A DNA stretch of 64,000 bases from an uncultured Slackia sp. Lineage in GTDB: Bacteria > Actinomycetota > Coriobacteriia > Coriobacteriales > Eggerthellaceae. Below the pieces are notes generated by a model. The model searched no databases. It was given only the letters and a program-made list of their open reading frames with translations, and was not told the origin of the DNA. A program made the translations under genes and the position numbers. Below, one piece after another: positions 1-8,061 of this stretch (the stretch's first letter is position 1; every line of letters starts with the position of its first letter). Where the stretch lies: positions 15,532 through 79,531 of the forward strand of contig CAKUIK010000005.1 in assembly GCA_934661005.1 (NCBI GenBank), read 5' to 3'.

Positions 1-78
1 CGCGACCGATGTTTTCGCGAGGCCGCGCTCTTCGATGAGCTCACGCGCGCATTGAATGATTTCAAGCTTGCGATCCAT
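1..78 (-). CDS. TetR-family transcriptional regulator, N-terminal fragment
   Basis: Only the first 26 codons lie in the window; the gene runs off the left edge. The minus-strand ATG at 78-76 follows a purine-rich GGAGAAGG ribosome binding site. The visible residues (MDRKLEIIQCARELIEERGL and on) match the first helix of TetR/AcrR DNA-binding domains, in which an ILDAARELF-like helix precedes the helix-turn-helix. It is divergent from the flavin reductase operon starting at 327, and the spacer carries an inverted repeat suited to a TetR dimer, so it is a plausible repressor of that operon. The family call rests on a short fragment. Confidence 0.7.
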   Translation of the reverse strand, partial: MDRKLEIIQCARELIEERGLAKTSVA

Positions 79-158
79 GCCTTCTCCTTCCCCTAAAGAT
101 GAGGCTGTCGGAATTACCGCTTCACGATGTCCACACAATACGACGCATGTTAACACAG

Positions 159-189
159 TGTCAATGTACAGAATTGACAAAGCGTCAAT
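159..189. promoter_or_regulatory. Candidate TetR operator (inverted repeat plus third half-site)
   Basis: TGTCAAT at 159-165 and ATTGACA at 173-179 form a perfect 7-bp inverted repeat with a 7-bp spacer, and a third half-site CGTCAAT follows at 183-189. It sits in the 248-bp spacer between the divergent TetR gene and the flavin reductase operon. Role as operator is inferred from symmetry and position. Confidence 0.5.
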
Positions 190-234
190 CTTAAAAACCT
201 TCTCAAGCAGGGGCTATCAAGATTTTATGAAGTG

Positions 235-243
235 TGCTATAGT
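235..243 (+). promoter_or_regulatory. Candidate extended -10 element for the flavin reductase operon
   Basis: TGCTATAGT at 235-243 reads as an extended -10 (TGN then TATAGT) about 85 bp upstream of the first operon ATG. No convincing -35 hexamer lies 16-18 bp upstream, so it is only a candidate. It lies downstream of the inverted repeat at 159-189. Confidence 0.3.
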
Positions 244-326
244 GCGTTAAAAGTTCATCGACGCAACAAAAAAAGAAATTCGATGAAGTAATGAATGGGG
301 ATTCAAACATAAGGGAAGGGGTACCG

Positions 327-866
327 ATGCGAACGAATACTGCAAAGGGAACTCGCGCGTTTGTCGCATGCGGCGCATGCGCGCTTGCCGTTGCCATGAC
401 GGGCTGCGGTGCGTCGTTCGAGGGGTCCGGCAGCAAGGATGCGGCAAGCGCCGAGCAGCTCGCTATGCATGCCGATGATCCGTGGGCCGTTGAAGTGGGC
501 GCGAGCGCGAAGGCGCAAAGCGATTTCACGCTGACCGATGGCGTGTACACCGGCAAAGGCCTGGGAATGGACGGCCTTATCACGGTGACGCTCGTGGTGC
601 AAGACAACCATATTAACTGCGTCGAGGTGACCCAGGAAGGCGAAACGCAAAGCGTGGGCGGCTTCGAGGCCATTCGCGACGGCAAGTACGCCGCGATGAT
701 TGACGCTGAGCAGGGTCCCGATATCGATTGCATTTCGGGCGCGACTATCACCACCGCCGGCGTGCGTCAGGCCACAACCGACGCCCTTATTCAGGCGGGT
801 GCTGACTTGCAATCCGTTGAAGTTGGCGGCGGTACCACCATCGACAAAGTGCAGAAGGGGGAATAG
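327..866 (+). CDS. FMN-binding domain lipoprotein
   Basis: A 179-residue exported electron carrier. The ATG at 327 follows the AGGGAAGGGG site at 312-321; an upstream in-frame ATG at 291 lacks a binding site. Residues 11-26 are a hydrophobic signal and C27 is the lipobox cysteine (AMTGC), so the protein should be a membrane-anchored lipoprotein on the outer face. Residues about 70-160 form an FMN_bind domain; SGAT at 137-140 is the flavinylation motif in which ApbE attaches FMN to the threonine in RnfG/NqrC-type proteins. It ends two bases before the Tat flavoprotein gene, so the two are very likely co-translated, with this protein delivering electrons to that one. Domain and topology are clear from sequence; the partner relationship is inferred. 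Confidence 0.88.
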   Translation: MRTNTAKGTRAFVACGACALAVAMTGCGASFEGSGSKDAASAEQLAMHADDPWAVEVGASAKAQSDFTLTDGVYTGKGLGMDGLITVTLVVQDNHINCVEVTQEGETQSVGGFEAIRDGKYAAMIDAEQGPDIDCISGATITTAGVRQATTDALIQAGADLQSVEVGGGTTIDKVQKGE

Positions 867-868
867 CC

Positions 869-2698
869 ATGGCAACTCTTGAGAACAAGGGCGTTTCCCG
901 CCGTGATTTCTTGACTGGAGCGGCGGCTTTGGCCGGCGGCTTGGCTGCGGCGAGCGCAATGCCAGCGGCGGCGCATGCCGAAGAGGCGGGCGTCATTGGC
1001 GACTGGGCGGCCGACGGCAGCAAAGCTGTGGCGGTTGCTCCATCGAAAGACACGAATGCGAGTGCGTCCGATGGCACGTATCGCGAGCATGATGCGGAGG
1101 CGTTTCCCGCAAACGATGCCACGGCCATCGAGCCGCGCAAGGTCCCCGATGCGTGGGATTACGAATGCGACGTCGTGGTTGTGGGCGCAGGCGGCGGCGG
1201 CTTGAACGCTGCGGCGCGTGCGGCTGAACTGGGCGCTTCGGTCATCTGCGTTGAAAGCATGGCGTCATGGGGCGGCAATGCGCAATCGGCTGGCATGTGT
1301 GGCATTTTGGGCGGCTATTCGAAGCAGGAAGAAAAGCGCTTCGCGTTCCCGAGCTATCCGTTCGACCCCAAGGCGCTTACCGACTGGGCGATGGACGAAT
1401 ACCACTATGCGGCCGACCCGAAGCTTATCTACAAAATCGCTTGCGAGGGCGGCCACTCCCTCGACTGGATGGCCGATTGCGGCGTGAAGTGGCGTTTGGG
1501 CGAAGTGCCGGTGTACGTCGCGCCGAAGAATTCCACGCTCGACCATCACGTGCTGAAGATGAAAGACGCGACTGATGCCATGTACAATTACGGCGTATCC
1601 AAGGGCGTCGAATTCATCTTCCGTTGTCCCGCCGAGGCGCTCGTGCAAGACGAAAGCGGCCGCATCGTGGGCTTGGTCGCCAGGCAAGATTTCCAGCATG
1701 AGGTCTACATTCACGCACCCAAGGGCGTCATTCTTACGGCGGGCGGGTTCTGCAATAACAAAGCCCTGCTCGATCGCTACATTCCCACGGCGGCCATGGG
1801 CTGCGCGTCGAGCTACCTCGTGGGCGGCGAAACGGGCGAGTGCTTCCGCATGGGACTGGGCGTTGGCGCCGACGTGTCGGGCTTCAACAGCTCGGCGAGC
1901 TTCGACGGCGGCGTTGATTGGCAGGCCGAAGGTGGGCAGTGGGCGCGCTTCCTCTATGACGGCATGACGCAGCTCTCGCGTCAGCCGTGGCTTACCATCG
2001 ATCGCGCGGGCAACCGTTTGCGTTATATGGACAGCCGCGTGGGCGAAGACGGCGCGAACGCGATTTACGCGCTGGGCGATTTGGCGACCATCCAAATGAC
2101 GCCTCCCGGGCATCGCTCCTACATCATCTTCGACGCGAACTACGAAGACCATTTGGCGGGCTTTGCGCAGGAGCACTGCCGCAAGCTCATCACGCCTGAT
2201 TTGGAGCAGATCGACAAGGTGCCCGAGCACTACCGCGATTGGCACCATGGCGTGCAAGACGCCATCGACGCCGATGTGCTCAAGCGTCGCGATACGCTCG
2301 AGGAGCTTGAGGCCGATTTGGGCTTCGCGAAAGGCGTGCTCACCGATGCCGTTGCGAAGTGGAACGAATGCTGCGAAAAGGGCGAAGACGACTTCCTCTA
2401 TCCCATGCCCCCCGAATGGCTGCATGCCATTACGACGCCGCCGTTCTATGGGTGCCGTATTGGCGGCAACCTGTATGGCACCAAGGCGGGCTTGCTCATC
2501 AACGACCAAATGCAGGTTGTGGGCACCGATGGCCTCGTGATTCCCGGCTTGTATGCGGGATGGCATACGGCTGGTGGTGCGTGCGGCGAGAATTCCTATA
2601 TCGGCGATCCTATTCTGGGCTCGCTCATGGGCGATGTGGGCTTGGCATTCTGCGGCGGATATCTGTGCGGAACGTCGGTCATCGACAACGAGTTTTAG
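869..2698 (+). CDS. Tat-exported FAD-dependent oxidoreductase (fumarate reductase flavoprotein-like)
   Basis: A 609-residue flavoenzyme. A twin-arginine signal SRRDFL (residues 10-15) is followed by an Ala-rich hydrophobic stretch and a likely AHA cleavage site near residue 37. The FAD dinucleotide fold begins near residue 97 with VVVVGAGGGGLNAA. The C-terminal FAD region GLYAGWHTAGGACGENSY then GDPILGSLMG replaces the HGANRLGGN-type segment typical of true fumarate reductases, and RIGGNL stands where TMGG is expected. It is therefore a reductase or dehydrogenase of the family, but fumarate is not a safe substrate assignment. Eggerthellaceae carry many such exported enzymes for alternative electron acceptors. 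It follows the FMN lipoprotein by two bases and precedes a membrane protein, forming one operon that ends at the terminator at 3578. Confidence 0.85.
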   Translation: MATLENKGVSRRDFLTGAAALAGGLAAASAMPAAAHAEEAGVIGDWAADGSKAVAVAPSKDTNASASDGTYREHDAEAFPANDATAIEPRKVPDAWDYECDVVVVGAGGGGLNAAARAAELGASVICVESMASWGGNAQSAGMCGILGGYSKQEEKRFAFPSYPFDPKALTDWAMDEYHYAADPKLIYKIACEGGHSLDWMADCGVKWRLGEVPVYVAPKNSTLDHHVLKMKDATDAMYNYGVSKGVEFIFRCPAEALVQDESGRIVGLVARQDFQHEVYIHAPKGVILTAGGFCNNKALLDRYIPTAAMGCASSYLVGGETGECFRMGLGVGADVSGFNSSASFDGGVDWQAEGGQWARFLYDGMTQLSRQPWLTIDRAGNRLRYMDSRVGEDGANAIYALGDLATIQMTPPGHRSYIIFDANYEDHLAGFAQEHCRKLITPDLEQIDKVPEHYRDWHHGVQDAIDADVLKRRDTLEELEADLGFAKGVLTDAVAKWNECCEKGEDDFLYPMPPEWLHAITTPPFYGCRIGGNLYGTKAGLLINDQMQVVGTDGLVIPGLYAGWHTAGGACGENSYIGDPILGSLMGDVGLAFCGGYLCGTSVIDNEF

Positions 2699-2709
2699 GG
2701 AGGCCTGAC

Positions 2710-3420
2710 ATGAAAACCCAAATGAAAGCCATGGCCAGGCCGTATTTGACCTTGTTCGGAATGGCGCTCATTGTGGCCGTTGTGGCGCGCATTGGCCTGG
2801 GCGTCATGGATGCAACGGGGTCGCTTGCCTACGACTACATCTCGGCGAGCGACGTGGCTATTCTCGATACGATTTGCTCCATTCTCACGGGCTCGGCGTT
2901 CGTGGCATTCATGTTCGCCGCCTCGCTCGCGCTCACGCTTTCGGTTGCGGGTGTGGCGCTGTACGCGGCCATCGCGCGCCGTGAGGGCGCGCAGGCAGGC
3001 GCGGCAAGTGCGTTTCTGTGGGGTTGGGCAACGGCGCTTGTCGCAATCATCTGCCTGGTTATCGTTGGAAGCGGCATTTTGTCCTCCGTGCAGGTGGGGT
3101 CGATGAGCTCGAAACTTCCGGGAACGGGCATGCTCGTGGTGGCGGCTATCGTGTTTGCCGCATTCCTCGGAACGTTGCTCGGCGCAGCCTCTATGGTCGC
3201 CGTGGCATGCGTGCGCCGCGCGAAAACCCCGAAGCGCGCGTGCGTGAATTTGCTTGTGGCATGTGCAGTATGCGGATTGGTGGTAATGGTGCTCACCGTG
3301 GGTACGTTCGCCACGCTGAACCAGGTCAGCATCGATACCTCTTCGCTCGGCATTTGGTTTGCCGCAGATGCAGTCGTTAACGTTGCCATGTTGCTTGCGG
3401 CAAATCGCTTCGCGAAGTAA
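2710..3420 (+). CDS. Polytopic membrane protein of unknown function, flavin reductase operon
   Basis: A 236-residue protein not recognised as a known family. The ATG at 2710 follows a GGGAGG site just after the preceding stop. It has about six hydrophobic segments (roughly residues 13-33, 57-82, 95-120, 136-160, 172-195 and 208-228) with short basic loops such as RRAKTPKRA. No haem-binding histidine pairs or quinone-site motifs are obvious, so calling it the quinol dehydrogenase of the system would be a guess. Eleven bases separate it from the flavoprotein gene and a strong terminator follows, so it is the third gene of the operon. It might anchor the exported reductase or pass electrons across the membrane. 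Confidence 0.75.
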   Translation: MKTQMKAMARPYLTLFGMALIVAVVARIGLGVMDATGSLAYDYISASDVAILDTICSILTGSAFVAFMFAASLALTLSVAGVALYAAIARREGAQAGAASAFLWGWATALVAIICLVIVGSGILSSVQVGSMSSKLPGTGMLVVAAIVFAAFLGTLLGAASMVAVACVRRAKTPKRACVNLLVACAVCGLVVMVLTVGTFATLNQVSIDTSSLGIWFAADAVVNVAMLLAANRFAK

Positions 3421-3577
3421 GGCCGAGCCCATTGAAGCCCGTGCTTCGGTAGATATGGGCCTCTGATGCGCGCTTTCCCCGTATGCTGCAAGCGCTGAGC
3501 CCATCGGGCGAAAACGTTCGCGGCGACTGAAAGAAATGCGATGGCGTAATGAAGCAAGGCGAATTCGCCCCTCCCAG

Positions 3578-3606
3578 GCGGGCCCGCGTGCGGGTCCGCT
3601 TTTTTT
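3578..3606 (+). terminator. Intrinsic terminator of the flavin reductase operon
   Basis: A 10-bp stem GCGGGCCCGC / GCGGGTCCGC (3578-3587 with 3590-3599, one mismatched-type pair) is followed by seven T residues at 3600-3606. It lies 157 bp after the membrane protein stop. Nothing else gene-like is seen in 3421-3660. Confidence 0.85.
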
Positions 3607-3663
3607 GCGTCCAGCCAGGCCGCGGGCGCAAAGGATCGGAAGGGGTGGGCGTTTTCGGAAAAA

Positions 3664-3688
3664 GAAAAACCCGCATGACGCGGGCTTG
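3664..3688 (-). terminator. Terminator of tRNA-Arg (minus strand)
   Basis: On the minus strand an inverted repeat centred on CCCGC/GCGGG (3680-3684 with 3670-3674) is followed by GTTTTTCTTT. It lies about 10 bp beyond the tRNA CCA end. Confidence 0.75.
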
Positions 3689-3696
3689 AATATACG

Positions 3697-3772
3697 TGGT
3701 GCCCCAGATAGGATTCGAACCTACGGCTTTCTGCTCCGGAGGCAGACGCTCTATCCCCTGAGCTACTGGGGC
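3697..3772 (-). tRNA. tRNA-Arg (anticodon CCG)
   Basis: The minus strand folds into a complete cloverleaf: acceptor GCCCCAG / CTGGGGC, D arm GCTC/GAGC, anticodon stem TCTGC/GCAGA with loop CTCCGGA (anticodon CCG, reads CGG), T loop TTCGAAT, discriminator A and an encoded CCA. It is flanked upstream by a TATAAT box and downstream by a terminator, so it is a single-gene unit divergent from the rRNA methyltransferase gene. Confidence 0.97.
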
Positions 3773-3787
3773 ACATCGCAGTCGCTC

Positions 3788-3793
3788 ATTATA
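3788..3793 (-). promoter_or_regulatory. -10 box for tRNA-Arg
   Basis: TATAAT on the minus strand lies 15 bp upstream of the tRNA 5' end. A weak TTTCTC-like -35 is about 17-18 bp further upstream, overlapping the ribosome binding site of the divergent gene. Confidence 0.6.
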
Positions 3794-3825
3794 CGCTAAA
3801 ATGTCTTTCGCGAGAAAGAGGAACT

Positions 3826-5151
3826 ATGCCAGAAACTATTACCATCGATCGCCTTGCCTATGGCGATGCGGGTATCGGCCGTGCGGAAAACGGCAAAACC
3901 GTATTCGTGAACGGCGTGTGCCCGGGGGATGTCGCCTTGGTCGAAATCGACCGCGACAAGGGCAATTTCTGCGAAGGCCACGTGGTTGAGCTCGTCGCCC
4001 CATCGCCCGATCGCGTGCCGTCGGCGTGCCCGCTGGCGAGCGTATGCGGCGGATGCGGTTGGCAACATATTTCATATGAGAGCCAACTCGCTGCGAAGCG
4101 TGATGCGGTGGTGTCGCAGCTTCGCCGTATCGGCGGTTTCGACGCCGAGCGTGCCGAGCGCATCGTTGGCGCATGCGTGCCGTCGAAGCGCCAAATGGAA
4201 TATCGCAACAAGCTTGAGTTCAGCTGCGCCTTCGATGCGAAGCGGGGCTTCCAGATGGGCTTCCACCAAAAGGGGAGCGACAAAATCCTTGCCGCTGACG
4301 CATGCCCGCTTGCGCACAAGCAAGCCCAAAAAACGCCGAAGGCTCTGCGCGGCGCCCTGCGCTATCTTACGGGTCGAGAAGATTTGGGCATTCATCGCGT
4401 GGGAGTGCGCCATTCGCACCGTTCGGGTGATTTGGAAGTGGCGCTTTGGACGACGCCGGGTCCGTTCCCGCGCAATGCCGTGGCGAAAACCCTGTCCACG
4501 GCCGTGAAAGCGTCATCGATCGTGCGCGTGATGACGGCCGATACGGGCAGCGCGCGCAAGCTCAAGGGCCTCGAGATTCTTGATGGCCGCGGCTTTTGGC
4601 GCGAAACCGTGGCGGGCATTGAGCACGGCGTGAGCGCGCCGTCGTTCTTCCAGGTGAATACGCCTCAGGCCGACAAACTGGTGCAGCTTGCCCTCGACGG
4701 CCTCGAGCTTGATGAAGATTGCGTTGCGGCCGACCTGTTCTGCGGGGTAGGCACGTTCACCATTCCGCTCGCGAAGCGCTGTGGCGGCGTGTACGCCGTG
4801 GAATCGTATGGTTCGAGCGTGCGCAATTTGCGTCACACCGTTGAGCAGGAAAACGTCGATGTCGAGGTCATTGGCGGCGACGCGACGCGCGAGCTGCCCG
4901 AGCTTGGTGAACTCGATGCGCTCATCGTCGATCCGCCCCGAAGCGGCCTTGCAAAGGAAATCATCGGCTCAATCGCCGAGGCGGCGCCTTTGCGCGTGGC
5001 GTACGTGAGTTGCGACCCCGCCACGTGGGCACGCGACGTGAAGCTGCTTGAAGCGGCAGGTTTCGAGCTTTTGCAAGCAACGCCCGTCGATATGTTCCCG
5101 CAGACCTTCCACGTGGAAACGGTTTCGATTTTCGCGAACAAAAACCAGTAG
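3826..5151 (+). CDS. rlmD: 23S rRNA (uracil-5-)-methyltransferase, RlmD/TrmA family
   Basis: A 441-residue SAM-dependent RNA m5U methyltransferase. A TRAM domain occupies residues 1-60. Cysteines C68, C74 and C77 (ACPLASVCGGCGWQ) with a further Cys near residue 163 form the [4Fe-4S] site of the RlmD/RlmC type. The C-terminal domain holds the SAM motif DLFCGVGTF, DPPRSGL and the catalytic-cysteine motif SCDPATW. The ATG at 3826 follows GAAAGAGGA. A terminator follows at 5201, so it appears monocistronic. Family is certain; which uridine (747 or 1939 in E. coli numbering, or both) cannot be read from sequence, so the symbol is approximate. Confidence 0.88.
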   Translation: MPETITIDRLAYGDAGIGRAENGKTVFVNGVCPGDVALVEIDRDKGNFCEGHVVELVAPSPDRVPSACPLASVCGGCGWQHISYESQLAAKRDAVVSQLRRIGGFDAERAERIVGACVPSKRQMEYRNKLEFSCAFDAKRGFQMGFHQKGSDKILAADACPLAHKQAQKTPKALRGALRYLTGREDLGIHRVGVRHSHRSGDLEVALWTTPGPFPRNAVAKTLSTAVKASSIVRVMTADTGSARKLKGLEILDGRGFWRETVAGIEHGVSAPSFFQVNTPQADKLVQLALDGLELDEDCVAADLFCGVGTFTIPLAKRCGGVYAVESYGSSVRNLRHTVEQENVDVEVIGGDATRELPELGELDALIVDPPRSGLAKEIIGSIAEAAPLRVAYVSCDPATWARDVKLLEAAGFELLQATPVDMFPQTFHVETVSIFANKNQ

Positions 5152-5200
5152 AGCGATCAATTTTTCTTAAGGCCGCAGCATGCGGCGGCAAAAGAAGATG

Positions 5201-5240
5201 CGCCCGCGCCCGGTGAACGCTCACCCGCGTGGGCGTTTTT
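5201..5240 (+). terminator. Terminator after the rRNA methyltransferase gene
   Basis: A long stem (CGCCCGCGC at 5201-5209 with GCGTGGGCG at 5227-5235, and GGTGA/TCACC at the tip) is followed by TTTTT at 5236-5240. Confidence 0.85.
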
Positions 5241-5519
5241 GCGCGTAGGGGCGATAGTCGCCCTTGCAACCGGCGTCGGGCGCGCAGGCGCCCGCCTTTT
5301 TCAGGTTCGAGGCGTTTTCGTGCTTGAATTCCATCGAGTTCATGAGCAATTTTTATGGCGCAGGCCTGCAAAAAGCCATTGCGCGGTATCATACAAAGGC
5401 TTATGTGCTGCCGAATGCGGCAAAAGAGGCGCCGCTTGCAGCAACGATGCTTCGACTTCGCGCCGAACCCTCGGCGCCAGACGCAGTTTCAACGCACGAT
5501 AAAGAAGGAGTTATCGACT
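5241..5519. other. Intergenic region without a recognisable gene
   Basis: This 279-bp stretch between the terminator and the cyclophilin gene has no convincing reading frame. TATCAT at 5387-5392 could be a -10 box but has no good -35. The only certain signal is the AAGGAG ribosome binding site just upstream of 5520. Confidence 0.5.
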
Positions 5520-6050
5520 ATGGCACTGTATACCCCCGAGTATCAGCCCAACGGTAAGGAAATCGCCGTCATCAAAACCTCCAAGGGCGACATTCGAGTT
5601 CAGCTCGCCGGCAACGATGCCCCCATCCATGTGGGCAACTTCGTCGAGCTTGCTCGCAAGGGCTTCTACGACAACCTCAAGTTCCACCGCTATGTTCCCG
5701 GCTTCGTCATTCAGGGCGGCTGCCCCAACACTCGCGACCTCGATTCTGCGCAGGTCATCGAAGCTGCTGGCAACCCCTGGGCGGGTCTTGGCACGGGCGG
5801 CCCGGGCTACTGCATCAAGCAGGAGTTCAAGACCAACCCGAACAACTCCCACGAAGATGGCGCGCTGGCCATGGCTCGCAGCGCCGATCCCGATTCTGCG
5901 GGTTCCCAGTTCTACCTGTGCCTGGGCCCCCAGCATAACCTCGACTCTGGCTACACCGTGTTCGGCCAGACCATCGAGGGCAAAGACGTCATCGCCGAGC
6001 TTCGCGTGGGCGACGTTATTGAAGCTATCGAAATCGAAAACGCCGACTAA
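5520..6050 (+). CDS. Peptidyl-prolyl cis-trans isomerase, cyclophilin type
   Basis: A 176-residue cytoplasmic cyclophilin catalysing proline isomerisation during folding. The ATG at 5520 follows AAGGAG with good spacing; the frame is open further upstream but without a start signal. Family motifs are present: GNFVELARKGFYD, FHRYVPGFVIQGG, the long GTGGPGYCIKQEF loop, and GSQFYLCLGP. No signal peptide is visible. The next gene begins 39 bp downstream with no terminator, so it may be co-transcribed with the TPR protein. Confidence 0.92.
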   Translation: MALYTPEYQPNGKEIAVIKTSKGDIRVQLAGNDAPIHVGNFVELARKGFYDNLKFHRYVPGFVIQGGCPNTRDLDSAQVIEAAGNPWAGLGTGGPGYCIKQEFKTNPNNSHEDGALAMARSADPDSAGSQFYLCLGPQHNLDSGYTVFGQTIEGKDVIAELRVGDVIEAIEIENAD

Positions 6051-6089
6051 CCGCGAGCTTTCACGCGTATTCAAGGAAGACAGGAATTC

Positions 6090-7478
6090 ATGGACAACCA
6101 ATACGTAGCCCAGGCGCAAGCCGCATACCAGGCTCGCGACTTCCAGGCCGCAAGCCAGGCGTACGTCCAGCTGCTCCAAGATCCCAGCGTGCCGAAAGGC
6201 CCGGGCGATTTGGGGTATCTGTACCACCAGCTGGGCAACTGCTTGCTTCAGCTGAAAGACTTCGACTCGGCTATTGAGTCGTACACGCAGGCGACCGCCG
6301 ATTCCGCCTACGATGCCGTGGGCGCGGTGAATTGCAACTTGGGCAAAGCGTACGTTTTCAAGCACGATTACGAAAACGCCGTGTCTCATTTCGAAATCGC
6401 CACCTCCGATGCCAAATACGACACCCCCTATAAGGCATATCTGGGCATGGGCAATGCGCTTTTGAAGCTTGGCAAGAATGCCGAAGCCGGCGTCGCGTTC
6501 CGCGAGGCTGCGCTTGATTCGCGCAACCCCGATCCGAGCAAAGCGTTGCTCAACCTCGGTGTGTGCTTCATGGCCCTCAATCGCCCCGCCGATGCCGTGG
6601 CGTCGTACGAAAGCGCGCTGCAGTTCGACATGGACGCCGCCACGCGCAACAAGATGTACGCGAACCTTGGCCAGGCGTACGTGGCTTTGGGCCAAATGCA
6701 GAAGGCCATGAGCGCATTCGAGTCGGCTCTCGCCGATAAGACCTATTTCCTGAGCGAGTCGGCCAGCGTCGACTACGCCCAGGCGGCCAAGTGCATGGCA
6801 ACGGGCACCATCGCGATGCCCGCCATTGGCCAGCAGGCTGCTTCTGCCCCCGCGGCTGCCTCCGATGATGGCAATGACATGTCGGGCCTCGACGTTCCGG
6901 CCGATGGCGTGCCCACGCAAGACGACGCTTATTCGATGGAAGCGTATGCCGACCCGCAGTATTACCCCGCTGAAGCTTATGGCTACGACCCGGTCGATAA
7001 CTACAATTCGGGCGATGAGCGTTTCTTCAACGCGAGCGATGAAGAGCTTGAGCGCTACTCGAAGGGCATTGCGCGCCAAGACCGCAAGCGCCGCAACGTT
7101 GGCCTGAAGATTCTGGTCGCGTTCTTCGTGCTGCTCCTGCTCGCCGCTGGCGCGGGCGTGTTCCTGTACACGCAGGGCTATGGCTATCCCACCCAGGAAA
7201 GCGTGGTGAAGAGCCTGTTCGCCGACACCGATAACGCTTCGAGCTATTTCGTGTCGTCGATGAGCTCCGATAAGGTTGACGATGCCATGCGCGGCGTCGT
7301 GTCCGACTCCGATGTCACCATCGACGGCATGGACAAATCCATGTCAAACTCCACGGTGTATGTGACGGCATCCACGTCCGAGGGCGGGGAAGTGTCCTAC
7401 ACTGTGTCCATGGTCCGCGACATGCTCGGTTGGAAGGTTTCCGGCGTGCAAATGACGTTCGCCTCCCAGCAGTCGTAA
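6090..7478 (+). CDS. TPR-repeat protein with C-terminal membrane anchor
   Basis: A 462-residue protein. Residues 1-245 contain about six tetratricopeptide repeats (for example LGNCLLQLKDFDSAIESYTQ and LGQAYVALGQMQKAMSAFE), a protein-interaction scaffold. An acidic, Tyr- and Pro-rich linker (about 250-325) leads to a basic patch RQDRKRRN and one transmembrane helix (about 333-355), followed by a small extracytoplasmic domain of about 105 residues. Topology should be N-inside by the positive-inside rule. The exact function is unknown; the layout suggests a sensor or assembly factor linking cytoplasmic partners to the envelope. Confidence 0.75.
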   Translation: MDNQYVAQAQAAYQARDFQAASQAYVQLLQDPSVPKGPGDLGYLYHQLGNCLLQLKDFDSAIESYTQATADSAYDAVGAVNCNLGKAYVFKHDYENAVSHFEIATSDAKYDTPYKAYLGMGNALLKLGKNAEAGVAFREAALDSRNPDPSKALLNLGVCFMALNRPADAVASYESALQFDMDAATRNKMYANLGQAYVALGQMQKAMSAFESALADKTYFLSESASVDYAQAAKCMATGTIAMPAIGQQAASAPAAASDDGNDMSGLDVPADGVPTQDDAYSMEAYADPQYYPAEAYGYDPVDNYNSGDERFFNASDEELERYSKGIARQDRKRRNVGLKILVAFFVLLLLAAGAGVFLYTQGYGYPTQESVVKSLFADTDNASSYFVSSMSSDKVDDAMRGVVSDSDVTIDGMDKSMSNSTVYVTASTSEGGEVSYTVSMVRDMLGWKVSGVQMTFASQQS

Positions 7479-7577
7479 ATGCTGCACCGCCTGGGCAACC
7501 AGGCTGCAATATAGCGCGTCGTCTATGGCGTCGCGCCTGTTAAAAAGCCGTTTTTTTCTTTAAGAAAGGGAACAATC

Positions 7578-7985
7578 ATGGCAATTGAAAAGACCTACTC
7601 CATGCTCAAGCCCGACGCTGTGCGCAATCATCACATCGGCGAGATCGTGAGCCGCATCGAGCGTGCCGGCCTCGTTATCGAGCGCATGGAGCTGGCCAAC
7701 GTTACCCCCGAGCAGGCTGCTGCGAACTACGCTGAGCACGAGGGCAAGCCCTTCTACAACGGCCTCATCGAGTACATCACCAGCGGCCCGGTCGTGAAGA
7801 TGGTTGTGTCTGGCGAAGGCGCTGTCAAGAAGATGCGCACCCTCATGGGCGCCACCAACCCGGCAGAAGCTGCCCCCGGCACGATTCGTGGTGACTTTGG
7901 TCTCATTATGGACGAAAATGTTATTCACGGCTCCGACTCGCCCGAGTCCGCCGAGCGTGAAATCGGCATCTTCTTCGGTGCATAA
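7578..7985 (+). CDS. ndk: Nucleoside diphosphate kinase
   Basis: A 135-residue NDP kinase transferring the gamma phosphate of ATP to NDPs through a phospho-histidine. It has the normal family length, N-terminal EKTYSMLKPDAV, and the active-site motif NVIHGSDS with catalytic His near residue 116. The ATG at 7578 follows AAGAAAGGGA. The hydrogenase operon starts 76 bp downstream with no terminator between, so read-through is possible. Confidence 0.97.
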   Translation: MAIEKTYSMLKPDAVRNHHIGEIVSRIERAGLVIERMELANVTPEQAAANYAEHEGKPFYNGLIEYITSGPVVKMVVSGEGAVKKMRTLMGATNPAEAAPGTIRGDFGLIMDENVIHGSDSPESAEREIGIFFGA

Positions 7986-8061
7986 ATAACCAGCGCTAAG
8001 CCTTTCGGGCGAACACGTCGGCAAGCCGCTCGCTTTCATTGTTGGATTGAAGGAGGAGCTC

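Noticed and set aside
203..959. Long minus-strand open frames opposite the FMN lipoprotein
   Set aside because: They are antisense shadows of a clearly coding GC-rich gene and show no family motifs or binding sites.
869..2698. Naming the Tat flavoprotein fumarate reductase (frdA)
   Set aside because: The conserved C-terminal motifs of fumarate reductases are replaced, so the substrate is left open.
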